The notes beneath the pieces are model-generated. The model did not search any database. It was not told the origin of the DNA and worked only from the letters and a program-made list of their open reading frames with translations. From contig DAOQUL010000001.1 of assembly GCA_035341015.1 (NCBI GenBank), positions 62,001-126,000 on the forward strand: a stretch of DNA of 64,000 nt. Reading direction: 5' to 3'. The DNA comes from JAKQIM01 sp029557965. GTDB taxonomy: Bacteria > Chloroflexota > Anaerolineae > Anaerolineales > UBA4823. Numbering within the stretch: the first letter of the stretch is position 1; each line of letters opens with the position of its first letter. Shown here piece after piece: positions 49,401-57,210 of the stretch. A program made the translations under genes and the position numbers.

Positions 49401-52049
49401 TACACTTATTTATTGTTTGGAGACCCGGCCTTAAAGTTATTGAGCCCTTATGGACTGGAAGCATCCCCCAGCGAGGCTCACCAGACGGGTCCAACAGATG
49501 CGGTGATTGACTATACCCTGAGCCTGACCAACACCGGGATGATTACCGATACGTATGATCTATCGGTGTCTGGCAACACCTGGGTGACCAACTTGCCTTA
49601 CGGGTCTGTCACGCTGGCGGCAGGTGAAAACCGGACCCTCACCGTGCAAGTGCAAATTCCTGCCGGTGTCTCCAAAGGCAGTACGGACACAGCGGTGATC
49701 CAAATACAATCAAGGGGCGATCAGGAAGCAGCCTTTGAAACACATCTGGTGACCACAGCGGATGTATGGGTGGTGGTCAGCCCCACAACGGCTAATGCCA
49801 TTGATTTGCCGGGCGCCGTAGTGACGTACAATTTCCAGGCCACCAACACAAGCGATCAAAGCCGTTCTTTCAACCTGGCCTTGGGCGCTTACACCTGGTT
49901 CACTCAATTGGAGAAGACTGTGATTGGCCCGCTGGCCCCAGGGGCAAGCGCTAATTTTTGGGTGCGCGTCAATATCCCTGCGGGCGCTGCAGATTATGAC
50001 TTTGACGCGACGACGGTTACCCTGGCATCGCAGACGGATGCCAGGTACCGGGCGGTTGCGAACATCACGACGACCGCGAGAACCTATGGGGTGAGTATTT
50101 CTCCTGCCTCTCAAAACATTGAGGGGGCTGTGGGAACAGTGGAGCGTTATTGGCTGCAAATTGCCAATACGGGTGGGTACCCGGATACGTATGATCTGTC
50201 GACTGCCAGCGCGCTGGGCTGGGTGGTGACGCCGTCTGTGAATACAGTTGGTCCCTTGGCGGTGGGGGGAACTACCGGCTTATGGGTGGATGTACGGATC
50301 CCTCCAGGCATCCCTGGCGGCACAATCGATACAACCCTGGTCCAGGCCCAATCGCAAGCCGACCAAGATGTGGCAGCACAGGCGAGCCTGGTGACTACGG
50401 CACGGGTATATGGAGTTGAAGTCAGCCCAACTAATGCCAGCGTTACTGGTTTGCCGGGTGCTGTGGTGACGTACAATTTCCAGGTCACCAACACAGGCGG
50501 CCAAAGCGATTCGTTCGACCTGGCCTTGGGTGCTTATACCTGGCCTACCCAGTTGGAGAAGACTGTGATTGGCCCTCTGTCCCCGGGGGCAAGTGCCAAC
50601 TTTTGGGTGCGCGTCAGCATCCCTGCGGGCGTTGCAGATTATGACCTTGACGCGACGACGCTCGCCCTGGCATCGCAGAAAGACGCCAGGTTCGGGGCGG
50701 TTGCGAGTATGACGACGACCGCAAGGACTTATGGGGTGAGCATATCTCCAGCGTCTCAAAATGGTAAAGGTCTGACAGATACCGTCGAACGATACTGGCT
50801 GCAAATTGCCAATACGGGTGGGTACCCAGATACGTATGATCTGTCGGCTGCCAGCGCGCTGGGCTGGGTGGTGACGCCGTCTGTGAATACAGTTGGTCCT
50901 TTGGCGGTGGGGGGAACTACCGGCTTATGGGTGGATGTGCAGATCCCCTCGGGTATTCCTGGCGGCACGATCGATACAGCACGGGTTCAGGCCCGATCGC
51001 AGGCGGATCAAAATGTGGCAGCACAGGCAAGCTTGATCACGTTGGCGAATGTGTATGGACTTGAGCTTGATCCACCTGTTGCCAGCGCAGTTGGCTTGCC
51101 GGGCACAACGGTAACTTACACCTTCCAGGTCACCAATACAAGCAACTTAAGCGATGCGTTCGATTTGACAGTTGGCGAGCATGAATGGTTCACCCTGCCG
51201 GAAATGGTTTTGATTGGCCCAATTGAACCGGGGGTGAGTATCGATTTCACTGTGCGTGTCGATATCCCTGTGAGCGCTGCTGACTATGATTTCGATAGCA
51301 CCGTAATAACCCTGACATCGCATACAGACGCCAATCGCCAGGCAATTACCACTCTGACGACAACTGCTCGTACCTATGGGGTGGATGTTGCGCCAGTTTC
51401 TCAAAGCAAGGCTGGTACGGCAGGGACGGTTGTGCGGTATTGGCTGCAAGTCATTAACACTGGCGGGTATCCAGATACCTTTAATATCTCGGTTCTAAGC
51501 ACACAGGGCTGGGATGTGACGCCTGGTGCAATTGCGATTGGTCCCTTGGCGGCAGGCGAAACTGCACAAGTGTGGATTGATGCTGAAATTCCGGGTGATG
51601 TATCGGGCGGAACCGAAGACGCGGCGCGGGTTGATATTGTTTCAGAGGGTGATGGCGCTAAAAGCACTGCTGCTTTGTTATATACGACCGCCAATGTTTA
51701 TGGCTTGAATGTAACGACATCGATGCCATCCCAGAGTGCTTTTCCTGGTTCGGTCATCACCTATACACTGCAAGTCACCAATCTGGCGAATATCAGTGAT
51801 ACTTTTTCTGTGACACTGGGATCTTACCAATGGGAGACTTCCTTATCGCATTCGAGCCTGTCGTTGTTGGCGGGCGAAGCGGGGCAAATTGAAGTGTATG
51901 TAACGGTGCCCAATGGAAGCAGGTTGGGTGATCTGGATGCGGTGAGCGTTCGCCTGGTGTCGCAGGGCGATCCGATGAAGAGTGCTCAACTAACCCTGGC
52001 ATCATCTACTTTGGAAGCGCGTATTTTCTTGCCAATTACGATGAGATAA
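46401..52049 (+). CDS. Giant C25 (gingipain-like) cysteine peptidase with tandem beta domains
   Basis: This 1882-residue exported protein has a signal peptide (about 1-27), a propeptide and beta-sandwich region to about residue 620, and a C25 catalytic domain at about 630-1010. The predicted catalytic His878 is in NYIGHASYTLW and Cys919 in AWTCLEGFW. From about 1018 come eight similar Ig-like modules of about 107 residues (NEW3/CARDB-like, for example VTYNFQxTNT and NTGGYPDTYDLS). Three pairs are encoded by 642-645-bp DNA repeats. The protein ends ARIFLPITMR. AGAGGA lies before the ATG. It is probably a large surface protease with a stalk; the sigma/anti-sigma pair just upstream is its likely regulator. 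Confidence 0.88.
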   Translation: MIIRRIVHLVCALGMIGGMLPGGATAAVDAPTGEQPGMEILHSDSAGLLVELSVPNYTVQQKMVDGLTYEQLEVPGYSLITESGVPQLPVKGLMIGVPAGAEVQINILEDDAVGLAGQFNLAAAPYPVPLEDETDTGSYAYLPGIPFEHAGEYYPQSPIYVGEDGWVRDQRVARLVFSPFQYQSNAGSLIWHRRVLVEINFIEGIAASLTGSDLPAADQAGLYDPILRGALLNYDAAQAWRSMPEIVGVHTTSVEGERVKIQVDEDGIYKVTYEDLATAGWNPSTIDPATLSLSSQGENVAISIVGEVDGSFDPGDYILFYGEEFRGERMAAWYADEDDHWLTYLQQRSDGTTALWHPEFTPKMLELYTSINVYWLWVDPVGEPLRMAVEDATPVSSLVQDTYQATARAERNLEYWEFHFTDEDPWFWEYIESNSVGTYPITVTGLPAAPANVTIRGELVSWSSNDNAGPDHHTVIEINTTSVDEAYWDGISRYHFEATVSSSALVEGINLIKYHSVGDTVVYPQMLVDWFEIIYDRCFLAVNDELMFSGDEAGTWQYQVTGLASSTVQVLDIISPLQPVVLSNAVVTADGGGYRVAFDAERPAGAQFYLAGDGALKSPLSVSVYNPPDLRSSGNQADYIIITHPDFLAASQVLANYRSEQMLQTLVVNVEDIYNEFGEGIFHSQAIKNFLEYTFSNWQPPAPSYVVLIGDGHWNMHGWRPADYGTAPVFMPPNLEWVDPWHGLVDTTTSLANVVGPDSLPDLEIGRIPVNTVAEFQAVINKIETFETSTPEEWQLHNLFIADNTPDYAGNFPALANAIISDYQEPGFTMDKIYLDDFMDTGTCGTPLWRGSQCPNATQAIKDKLDTTGAQIVNYIGHASYTLWTNERVFSYRASSPYYNDVADLDNGDRLPVVLAWTCLEGFWFHPVEQPSMAELFLRTDGRGAVATFSPTGLGVANGHDALQRGFYDAVYEYGVWTLGPAVSNARLRLFGEAGNHPLIYTYLLFGDPALKLLSPYGLEASPSEAHQTGPTDAVIDYTLSLTNTGMITDTYDLSVSGNTWVTNLPYGSVTLAAGENRTLTVQVQIPAGVSKGSTDTAVIQIQSRGDQEAAFETHLVTTADVWVVVSPTTANAIDLPGAVVTYNFQATNTSDQSRSFNLALGAYTWFTQLEKTVIGPLAPGASANFWVRVNIPAGAADYDFDATTVTLASQTDARYRAVANITTTARTYGVSISPASQNIEGAVGTVERYWLQIANTGGYPDTYDLSTASALGWVVTPSVNTVGPLAVGGTTGLWVDVRIPPGIPGGTIDTTLVQAQSQADQDVAAQASLVTTARVYGVEVSPTNASVTGLPGAVVTYNFQVTNTGGQSDSFDLALGAYTWPTQLEKTVIGPLSPGASANFWVRVSIPAGVADYDLDATTLALASQKDARFGAVASMTTTARTYGVSISPASQNGKGLTDTVERYWLQIANTGGYPDTYDLSAASALGWVVTPSVNTVGPLAVGGTTGLWVDVQIPSGIPGGTIDTARVQARSQADQNVAAQASLITLANVYGLELDPPVASAVGLPGTTVTYTFQVTNTSNLSDAFDLTVGEHEWFTLPEMVLIGPIEPGVSIDFTVRVDIPVSAADYDFDSTVITLTSHTDANRQAITTLTTTARTYGVDVAPVSQSKAGTAGTVVRYWLQVINTGGYPDTFNISVLSTQGWDVTPGAIAIGPLAAGETAQVWIDAEIPGDVSGGTEDAARVDIVSEGDGAKSTAALLYTTANVYGLNVTTSMPSQSAFPGSVITYTLQVTNLANISDTFSVTLGSYQWETSLSHSSLSLLAGEAGQIEVYVTVPNGSRLGDLDAVSVRLVSQGDPMKSAQLTLASSTLEARIFLPITMR
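49761..51692 (+). repeat. Three tandem 642-645-bp repeats inside the C25 gene
   Basis: Units run 49761-50402, 50403-51047 and 51048-51692, each coding for two Ig-like modules. A related half unit precedes (about 49455-49760) and another follows (51693-52000). Units 1 and 2 are almost identical over long stretches: about 135 nt from 50158 and 50803 differ at only three or four sites. Unit 3 is more diverged. All lengths are multiples of three, so the frame survives unit gain or loss. Confidence 0.9.
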
Positions 52050-52117
52050 GAGAATCTTCGTAATCCTATCGGGCTGGTAATGGAAGTGCTAGTATAATCA
52101 GGCTCTGAGTGGAAATT

Positions 52118-52975
52118 ATGAGGCGCTGGTTTCGGGTTGTTATTTTCGGTGTATTCCTTTTGCTGTTGGCTGCGACCAATCTATCGGCGCAGGCGGCGGT
52201 AGACCTGCTCTATTTTTACGCGCATGGTCAGGCAGATCGGATCAACCTGGAATGGGAAACAGCCCAAGAACTCAATCATGCTGGGTTTTATATTCAGCGC
52301 AGCCTGGAGGCGTCATCGGGTTTTGCTCGTATCAGCAATTTCATTCCTCCACTAGGGTTTGGGGTGGGCGGGCATTATTATACATACGATGACCTGACTG
52401 CTGAACCAGGGGTAACGTATTATTACAAGTTGGAGAGCGTGGATACGGGAGGAAATTCTGAGCTGACAGAGGCGGTATCGGCTGCGATTCAGAGCAATAC
52501 GTTGACACCAACCGTTACCCCGACTGGATCGACCCCTACCCCTACGCTGACACTTACCTTGGCCCCCCCTACAGAGACGCTGACACGGACGCCTACATCG
52601 GCTGTGGCTGCAACGAAAACGCCTACCCGGTCACCTACCGTGGCAGTTCTTTATCCAACCTCAACACCCAAGCACAGCTTGACGCCGGTGGTTCCTACGC
52701 CTACGATAACCATCACGCCCACCCCTACGCGTACCCCTACAACGACGTTGTTACCATTGCCAGAGTTGGCCTTGCTTTTCCCCGCGTCGACCTCAACACT
52801 CAGTCCGACGCCCACTAGGCTTCCAACGCTAACGCATACTCCTGTGCCTGATGGGCAGGTCGAAAATGGGATCCGTCTATCGCCGCGAGTGATTTTGCTG
52901 ATCGCAGTGGTGGCTTTATTATGGCTTCTTTTGGGCGGATTCATTATTCTGTATTCTCGTTATGTTGGGCGCTGA
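52118..52975 (+). CDS. Fn3-like module protein with Thr/Pro stalk and C-terminal membrane anchor
   Basis: This 285-residue protein has a signal peptide (about 1-25) and an Fn3-like module (about 28-120, NLEWETAQELNHAGFYIQRS and YYYKLESVDTGG). A Thr/Pro/Ser-rich stalk (about 128-250, TPTxTP repeats) is followed by a transmembrane helix near 258-280 and a short basic tail. The topology suits a surface post that holds a module away from the membrane. ATG 52118 fits the signal peptide; GTG 52109 is possible. A TATAAT box at 52093-52098 could give a separate transcript. It lies between the two C25 genes. Confidence 0.78.
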   Translation: MRRWFRVVIFGVFLLLLAATNLSAQAAVDLLYFYAHGQADRINLEWETAQELNHAGFYIQRSLEASSGFARISNFIPPLGFGVGGHYYTYDDLTAEPGVTYYYKLESVDTGGNSELTEAVSAAIQSNTLTPTVTPTGSTPTPTLTLTLAPPTETLTRTPTSAVAATKTPTRSPTVAVLYPTSTPKHSLTPVVPTPTITITPTPTRTPTTTLLPLPELALLFPASTSTLSPTPTRLPTLTHTPVPDGQVENGIRLSPRVILLIAVVALLWLLLGGFIILYSRYVGR

Positions 52976-53007
52976 TTAATCCTTTGTGGTACGGCAAACA
53001 GGTGCAT

Positions 53008-55173
53008 ATGGTCAAGCACTGTTCTTCATGGATCCAACCAGCCAGGTTCGTGCTAATTGTGTTTTTCGCTGCCTTTGGGGGCCTGTGCAGCGCCTGCGGC
53101 CGCGCCTCGCAGGAGGTTGTCCCAACGGCAGCCGTTCTAGTGCCAGGGGAACGCGGGGCCTTGAAGCTTTACGTGGCTCAGGAAGGTATTTACCGGCTAA
53201 GACAAGCTGAGCTAGACTATCTTGGATTTAACCTGGATCCTGTGGACCCCATGCGTTTTGAGTTGTCTCTTCGTGGGGCAGCGCAGCCTTTGTGGGTGCT
53301 TCAAGACGATGGCGAATTCACGTTGTTCTTTTATGGCATTGGCAGTGACAGCTTATACAGCCGAGAGGCTGTGTATTGGCTTGACCTTCTTCCTGAGCCG
53401 GCAGCGTTGACTCAGGCATGGAATGCAGAAGAGATTGCCGCACCCGGTGCGGCGGGGGCCCAATCGACTTACCAGGCTGCCATCCACCAAGAAGAGAACT
53501 TACTTTATTACCCCCAATCTACCCAAGATGAGCATTGGTATTGGGCGGCTGTTTATCCTGGGGTGCAGCAGGAATTTTCGATTGAATTGGCGGATGTGGC
53601 TGATGGTCCTGGGTATCTTCAAGTTGATGTATGGGCAAATACTGAAGATGGTGTTTCGCCGGATCACCATACGCTTGTGAGCGTTAACGAGCAAGTGGTG
53701 ATTGATGAGACCTGGGATGGGATTGGTCAGCATACCCTGGAGGTTGAACTGCCGGCTGGCTTACTGGTGGAAGGCAATAACAAGGTGCGGGTGGAGTTGC
53801 CGGGCGACACAGGGGCCTCGGCCGAAGCGGTTCTGGTAAACTGGATCGCGTTTGATTATGCGCGAGTAGCACTCGCCGAGGATGATGCCTTGGTGTTTGA
53901 CAGCGCCGGGTACGTTTTGTCGATCGATGGGATGAAGGGTGCGCTGGCTGTTTTTGACATCACGCAAGCCAACCAGGCACAAATGCTGGGCAGCATGCGC
54001 TCGGACGGGCAGGTGAATTTCCAGGGCCAGGCTGAACAGCGCTATTTGATCGTTGGGCGGGATGGTTACCTTCAACCCACCCGCATGTCGGCAGCGGAGT
54101 TGTCGCCGGACCTGAGAACAGAGAGCCAGGGAGCTGAATACGTAGCGGTGGGTTCCGCCAACCTATTAGAGGCGTTGAAACCCATGCTGGAGTGGCGAAC
54201 AAGCCAGGGTGTGAGCAGCCTGGCAGTGCCGTTAGAGGCGATCTACGATCAGTTCGGTGATGGCTTCCCTGAGCCGGAGGCAGTTCGTGTGTTTTTGCAG
54301 TATGCGGCCAGTCATTGGGAAACATCCCCCAAGTATGTGCTGTTGGTGGGCGATGCGACATTTGATCCGCTTGGATACCAGTCAGAGCCAGGAACCAATC
54401 TGCTGCCCACCTATTTTGTGCAAACATTTTATGGGGGCCAAACCGCCAGCGATTTGATGTTTGCGCTTTTGGATGACGATGAGCTGCCTGACCTGGCGAT
54501 TGGGCGAGTGCCGGTGCAGACCCAAGAACAACTTGGTATTTTTGTGGAGAAGACGCTGGCTTATGAACAGAACGCTTCAGAGGCGGGTCTGGGTGATGTT
54601 TTGGCTGTGGCTGATGGGCAAGAGGCAAGTTTTAGGGGGGATGCACAGGCTTTTTTGGATTTGTTTGTGGGTCAAGAAACGGTCTTGTATGCCCCGGATG
54701 CGGGCAGCCAGGGTGCCAGCGACGCAATCACCACTTATCTAGAGCAAGGATTTGGCCTGGTGGCCTATTTTGGGCATGGCAGTGTGAACATGTGGGGCAA
54801 GGACCGGCTGTTCACGGTAGAAGATGTGTCGGGCCTGTCGAATGAACATCTGCCGATTATGATCCATATGACTTGCTTGAATGGGCTCTTTACACACCCC
54901 AAGATGGTGTCTCTGGCTGAGGCACTGCTGCTGCAGCCGGGGGGAGGCGCAATAGCAGTATTGGCCCCCACCAGCCTGACCTTACCATTGGATCAGAGTT
55001 TTCTTAGCCAGCCGCTGGGGAGCAGCATTCTTGATCCATCGATTACCCGACTGGGGGATGCTTTGCTGCATGCTCAACGGCAGATCCCGGTAGATGGTGT
55101 GGGGACACAAGATGTTATTCGCACCTTTTTGCTGTTCGGCGACCCTGCGCTGCTTTTAGCTGGCAAGCCCTGA
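53008..55173 (+). CDS. C25 (gingipain-like) cysteine peptidase, probable lipoprotein
   Basis: This 721-residue protein has an N-terminal signal ending in GLCSAC, a near-lipobox, so lipidation is possible. An N-terminal beta region shares the WDGIGQH and LVEGNN pattern with the giant C25 protein. A C25 catalytic domain follows, with predicted His590 (YFGHGSVNMW) and Cys623 (HMTCLNGLF). The C-terminus is FLLFGDPALLL, and no tandem Ig-like modules or sorting tail are present. It may process the giant paralogue or surface partners. The ATG at 53008 is chosen for the signal peptide; GTG 53002 is in frame. The stop abuts the stop of the convergent ABC gene with no space. Confidence 0.88.
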   Translation: MVKHCSSWIQPARFVLIVFFAAFGGLCSACGRASQEVVPTAAVLVPGERGALKLYVAQEGIYRLRQAELDYLGFNLDPVDPMRFELSLRGAAQPLWVLQDDGEFTLFFYGIGSDSLYSREAVYWLDLLPEPAALTQAWNAEEIAAPGAAGAQSTYQAAIHQEENLLYYPQSTQDEHWYWAAVYPGVQQEFSIELADVADGPGYLQVDVWANTEDGVSPDHHTLVSVNEQVVIDETWDGIGQHTLEVELPAGLLVEGNNKVRVELPGDTGASAEAVLVNWIAFDYARVALAEDDALVFDSAGYVLSIDGMKGALAVFDITQANQAQMLGSMRSDGQVNFQGQAEQRYLIVGRDGYLQPTRMSAAELSPDLRTESQGAEYVAVGSANLLEALKPMLEWRTSQGVSSLAVPLEAIYDQFGDGFPEPEAVRVFLQYAASHWETSPKYVLLVGDATFDPLGYQSEPGTNLLPTYFVQTFYGGQTASDLMFALLDDDELPDLAIGRVPVQTQEQLGIFVEKTLAYEQNASEAGLGDVLAVADGQEASFRGDAQAFLDLFVGQETVLYAPDAGSQGASDAITTYLEQGFGLVAYFGHGSVNMWGKDRLFTVEDVSGLSNEHLPIMIHMTCLNGLFTHPKMVSLAEALLLQPGGGAIAVLAPTSLTLPLDQSFLSQPLGSSILDPSITRLGDALLHAQRQIPVDGVGTQDVIRTFLLFGDPALLLAGKP

Positions 55174-57048
55174 TCAATAGTGGGTCAGGCTGCCATCCTG
55201 GCGGGCGCGCCGCACGGCAAACCTAAAACTGGCCAGGCTGATTGGAAGCAATATGGCGCTGAAGGCCAATAGAGCCAGGGTTTGGTTCCCCAGGTTGTTT
55301 ATGGCTGCCCCATTAAGAATGGCTTGCCTGAGCCCATCCAAGGCGTATGTTACCGGTATCAGACCGGCGGCCAACTGAAGCCAGGCAGGCAAGATGGTAA
55401 CCGGGTAATAGACCCCGCCCAACAGGGTAGCGACCGAGTCGAAAATCCAGGTTACCGGTTGGCCGCGCTTGAGCACCATGATAAAGCTGGCGGCTATCAC
55501 GCCCAGGCTGCTGAACGAGATAATGGTTAACATCAGCAATACCAAGACACTGATCAGGTTCGTCTGCGAGAGATCTACACCAAGCAGCATGTCCCCGATG
55601 CCCAAATAAATCAAGGCTCTGAAAGTGGTCATCAAGTAGCTCCACAGTGATGAGGCAAAAATGATGGCCGAGATTGATGTAGGGGTGGTCAGCATGGCTT
55701 CAAGGGTGCCTGTTGTTTGAGCCAGGCGCAAGCTGGATGTGAAGCTTGTCAACCCGGTGCCGAAATAGCCTGAAACTGCCAGGCCGATGAGTACGAAGGC
55801 AAAATAATCGCCCTGGTAACTGGACAAGAAAGGCACTGCTGCTGAGCCGATCAACTGCGCAATGAAGTAGAAAGCCAGGATCGATATGAAGATGCTGAAA
55901 AACTGAAAAAAGAAAGCAAAGCGATAGCTGAGCTCTTCGGCAAAATCGCGCCGGATAAATGCAGCGATGACACGCGCGGTTTGCCTGAGGTCGAATTTAC
56001 GCCTGGGGGAAGTGGTGAGGGGCGCGGGAAGCGGATCCTGATCGAGAGGTTCGGTTTGTTGATGGGTATGCTGTCGTTGGGTGAGGCGGCTGAAGATCTT
56101 GTCAAGAGAGGCTTCAGAAGATGTGATGTTGAGAATCCGGCCGCCCTGGTCTTGAAGATTTTCGAGAACCGTGCACAGGGTATTTGGCGCAGGTGTGTCG
56201 AACTGGATTTCGGCAGTTTGATCTTCTTTTGTTGAGATGACAAGCTGATCGAGCCCGTTGAGCTGGGCTTGCAGGGCGGGTGACCAGTGGCGAACCTGGA
56301 TGGTATGGCGGCCAACCATGTTGAGCTGACCACGCAGTTCTTGTACTGTGCCACAGCCTTGAACACGCCCGTGATGCATAATGGCTACCCGATCGCACAG
56401 GCGCTCTACATCGGTAAGGCTGTGCGTGGTCAACAGGATGGTGATCCCTTGCTGGCTGGTGAGTTGGCGGACCAAAGTGTAAAGCTGCTGCGTCGCAGAC
56501 CAGTCTAACCCTTTGGTGGGCTCATCTAAAAACAGCAACTGGGGTTGAACCAACAAGGCTCGAGCAAGCGAAAGACGCTGGCGCATGCCGGTGGAGTAGG
56601 TCTGAAAACGAGAGTCAATGAATTCTTGTAGACCAACCTGTTCGCTGACCTGTGTGATGCGTTCATTGATGGTCGTGGTCGGGAGGCCAGAAAGGGCAGC
56701 AAAGAATTCCAGGTTGTGGCGCCCCGTCAGCCGCCAGTAAAAACTGCGTTCATCGCTCGTCACCAGGCCGATCGATTGTTTGACGGCCGCGTCATTGTCC
56801 AGGTCATAGCCGTTGACCAGGGCAGTTCCAGAGGAGGGGATGATCAGGGTTGACAGCAGTTTGACCAGGGTGGTTTTCCCGGCTCCATTTGGCCCAATCA
56901 GCCCAAACAGCTCGCCTGATTTCACCTGAAGCGTAACCTGGTCTACAGCCAGGTGTTGAGAGACCTGGCTGCCAGGCAGCAAAGCGCGCCAACCTTGTGT
57001 AGATGGGAAGGCTTTCGAAAGGTGGTGGGTTTGAATGGCGTAAGTCAC
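55174..57048 (-). CDS. Fused ABC-2 exporter: ATPase and permease in one chain
   Basis: This 624-residue protein joins an ABC ATPase (about 1-315) to an ABC-2 permease with six helices (about 365-610). The ATPase shows Walker A GPNGAGKT, signature STGMRQRLSLARAL, Walker B LFLDEPTKGLD and H-loop TTHSLTDVERL; its C-terminal part is DrrA-like. In most such exporters (DrrA/DrrB, daunorubicin or polyketide type) these are separate genes. The substrate is unknown. It starts at GTG 57048. The last residues of the ATPase-permease linker are Gln/Pro-rich. Promoter TATAAT candidates lie in the 162-bp region shared with the divergent zinc-ribbon gene. Confidence 0.88.
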   Translation of the reverse strand: MTYAIQTHHLSKAFPSTQGWRALLPGSQVSQHLAVDQVTLQVKSGELFGLIGPNGAGKTTLVKLLSTLIIPSSGTALVNGYDLDNDAAVKQSIGLVTSDERSFYWRLTGRHNLEFFAALSGLPTTTINERITQVSEQVGLQEFIDSRFQTYSTGMRQRLSLARALLVQPQLLFLDEPTKGLDWSATQQLYTLVRQLTSQQGITILLTTHSLTDVERLCDRVAIMHHGRVQGCGTVQELRGQLNMVGRHTIQVRHWSPALQAQLNGLDQLVISTKEDQTAEIQFDTPAPNTLCTVLENLQDQGGRILNITSSEASLDKIFSRLTQRQHTHQQTEPLDQDPLPAPLTTSPRRKFDLRQTARVIAAFIRRDFAEELSYRFAFFFQFFSIFISILAFYFIAQLIGSAAVPFLSSYQGDYFAFVLIGLAVSGYFGTGLTSFTSSLRLAQTTGTLEAMLTTPTSISAIIFASSLWSYLMTTFRALIYLGIGDMLLGVDLSQTNLISVLVLLMLTIISFSSLGVIAASFIMVLKRGQPVTWIFDSVATLLGGVYYPVTILPAWLQLAAGLIPVTYALDGLRQAILNGAAINNLGNQTLALLAFSAILLPISLASFRFAVRRARQDGSLTHY

Positions 57049-57165
57049 GGCGCGATCATCTCTTTAGGTCCGAATTGACTGGGTAATCTCGCAGACCCTA
57101 TTATAGTTGTAAATCGGCTCGAAGACCCTTATGATTGCAAGTTTGTTTTGTGCCGGATTGGATGC

Positions 57166-57194
57166 TTGCGCGGCGGTGGGTTGTTGCTTATAAT
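57166..57194 (+). promoter_or_regulatory. Promoter of the zinc-ribbon pair (TTGCGC, 17 nt, TATAAT)
   Basis: TTGCGC at 57166-57171 and TATAAT at 57189-57194. The ATG at 57211 leaves a leader of about 9 nt, too short for a normal ribosome-binding site. Confidence 0.6.
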
Positions 57195-57210
57195 CAGGCC
57201 AGGTGACCCT

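Noticed and set aside
52038..52049. LPxTG sortase signal at the end of the giant C25 protein
   Set aside because: LPIT is followed by MR and the stop; there is no Gly, hydrophobic helix or basic tail as a sortase signal requires.
52500..52850. Short repeats like CCTACxCCTACx that could suggest a CRISPR-like or VNTR array
   Set aside because: They are codons of a Thr/Pro stalk with variable spacing; there are no spacers of equal length and no cas genes.
53960..54628. A 222-codon open frame antisense to the second C25 gene
   Set aside because: Pro/His/Arg-rich composition typical of a shadow frame, and the sense-strand gene has clear homology across the region.
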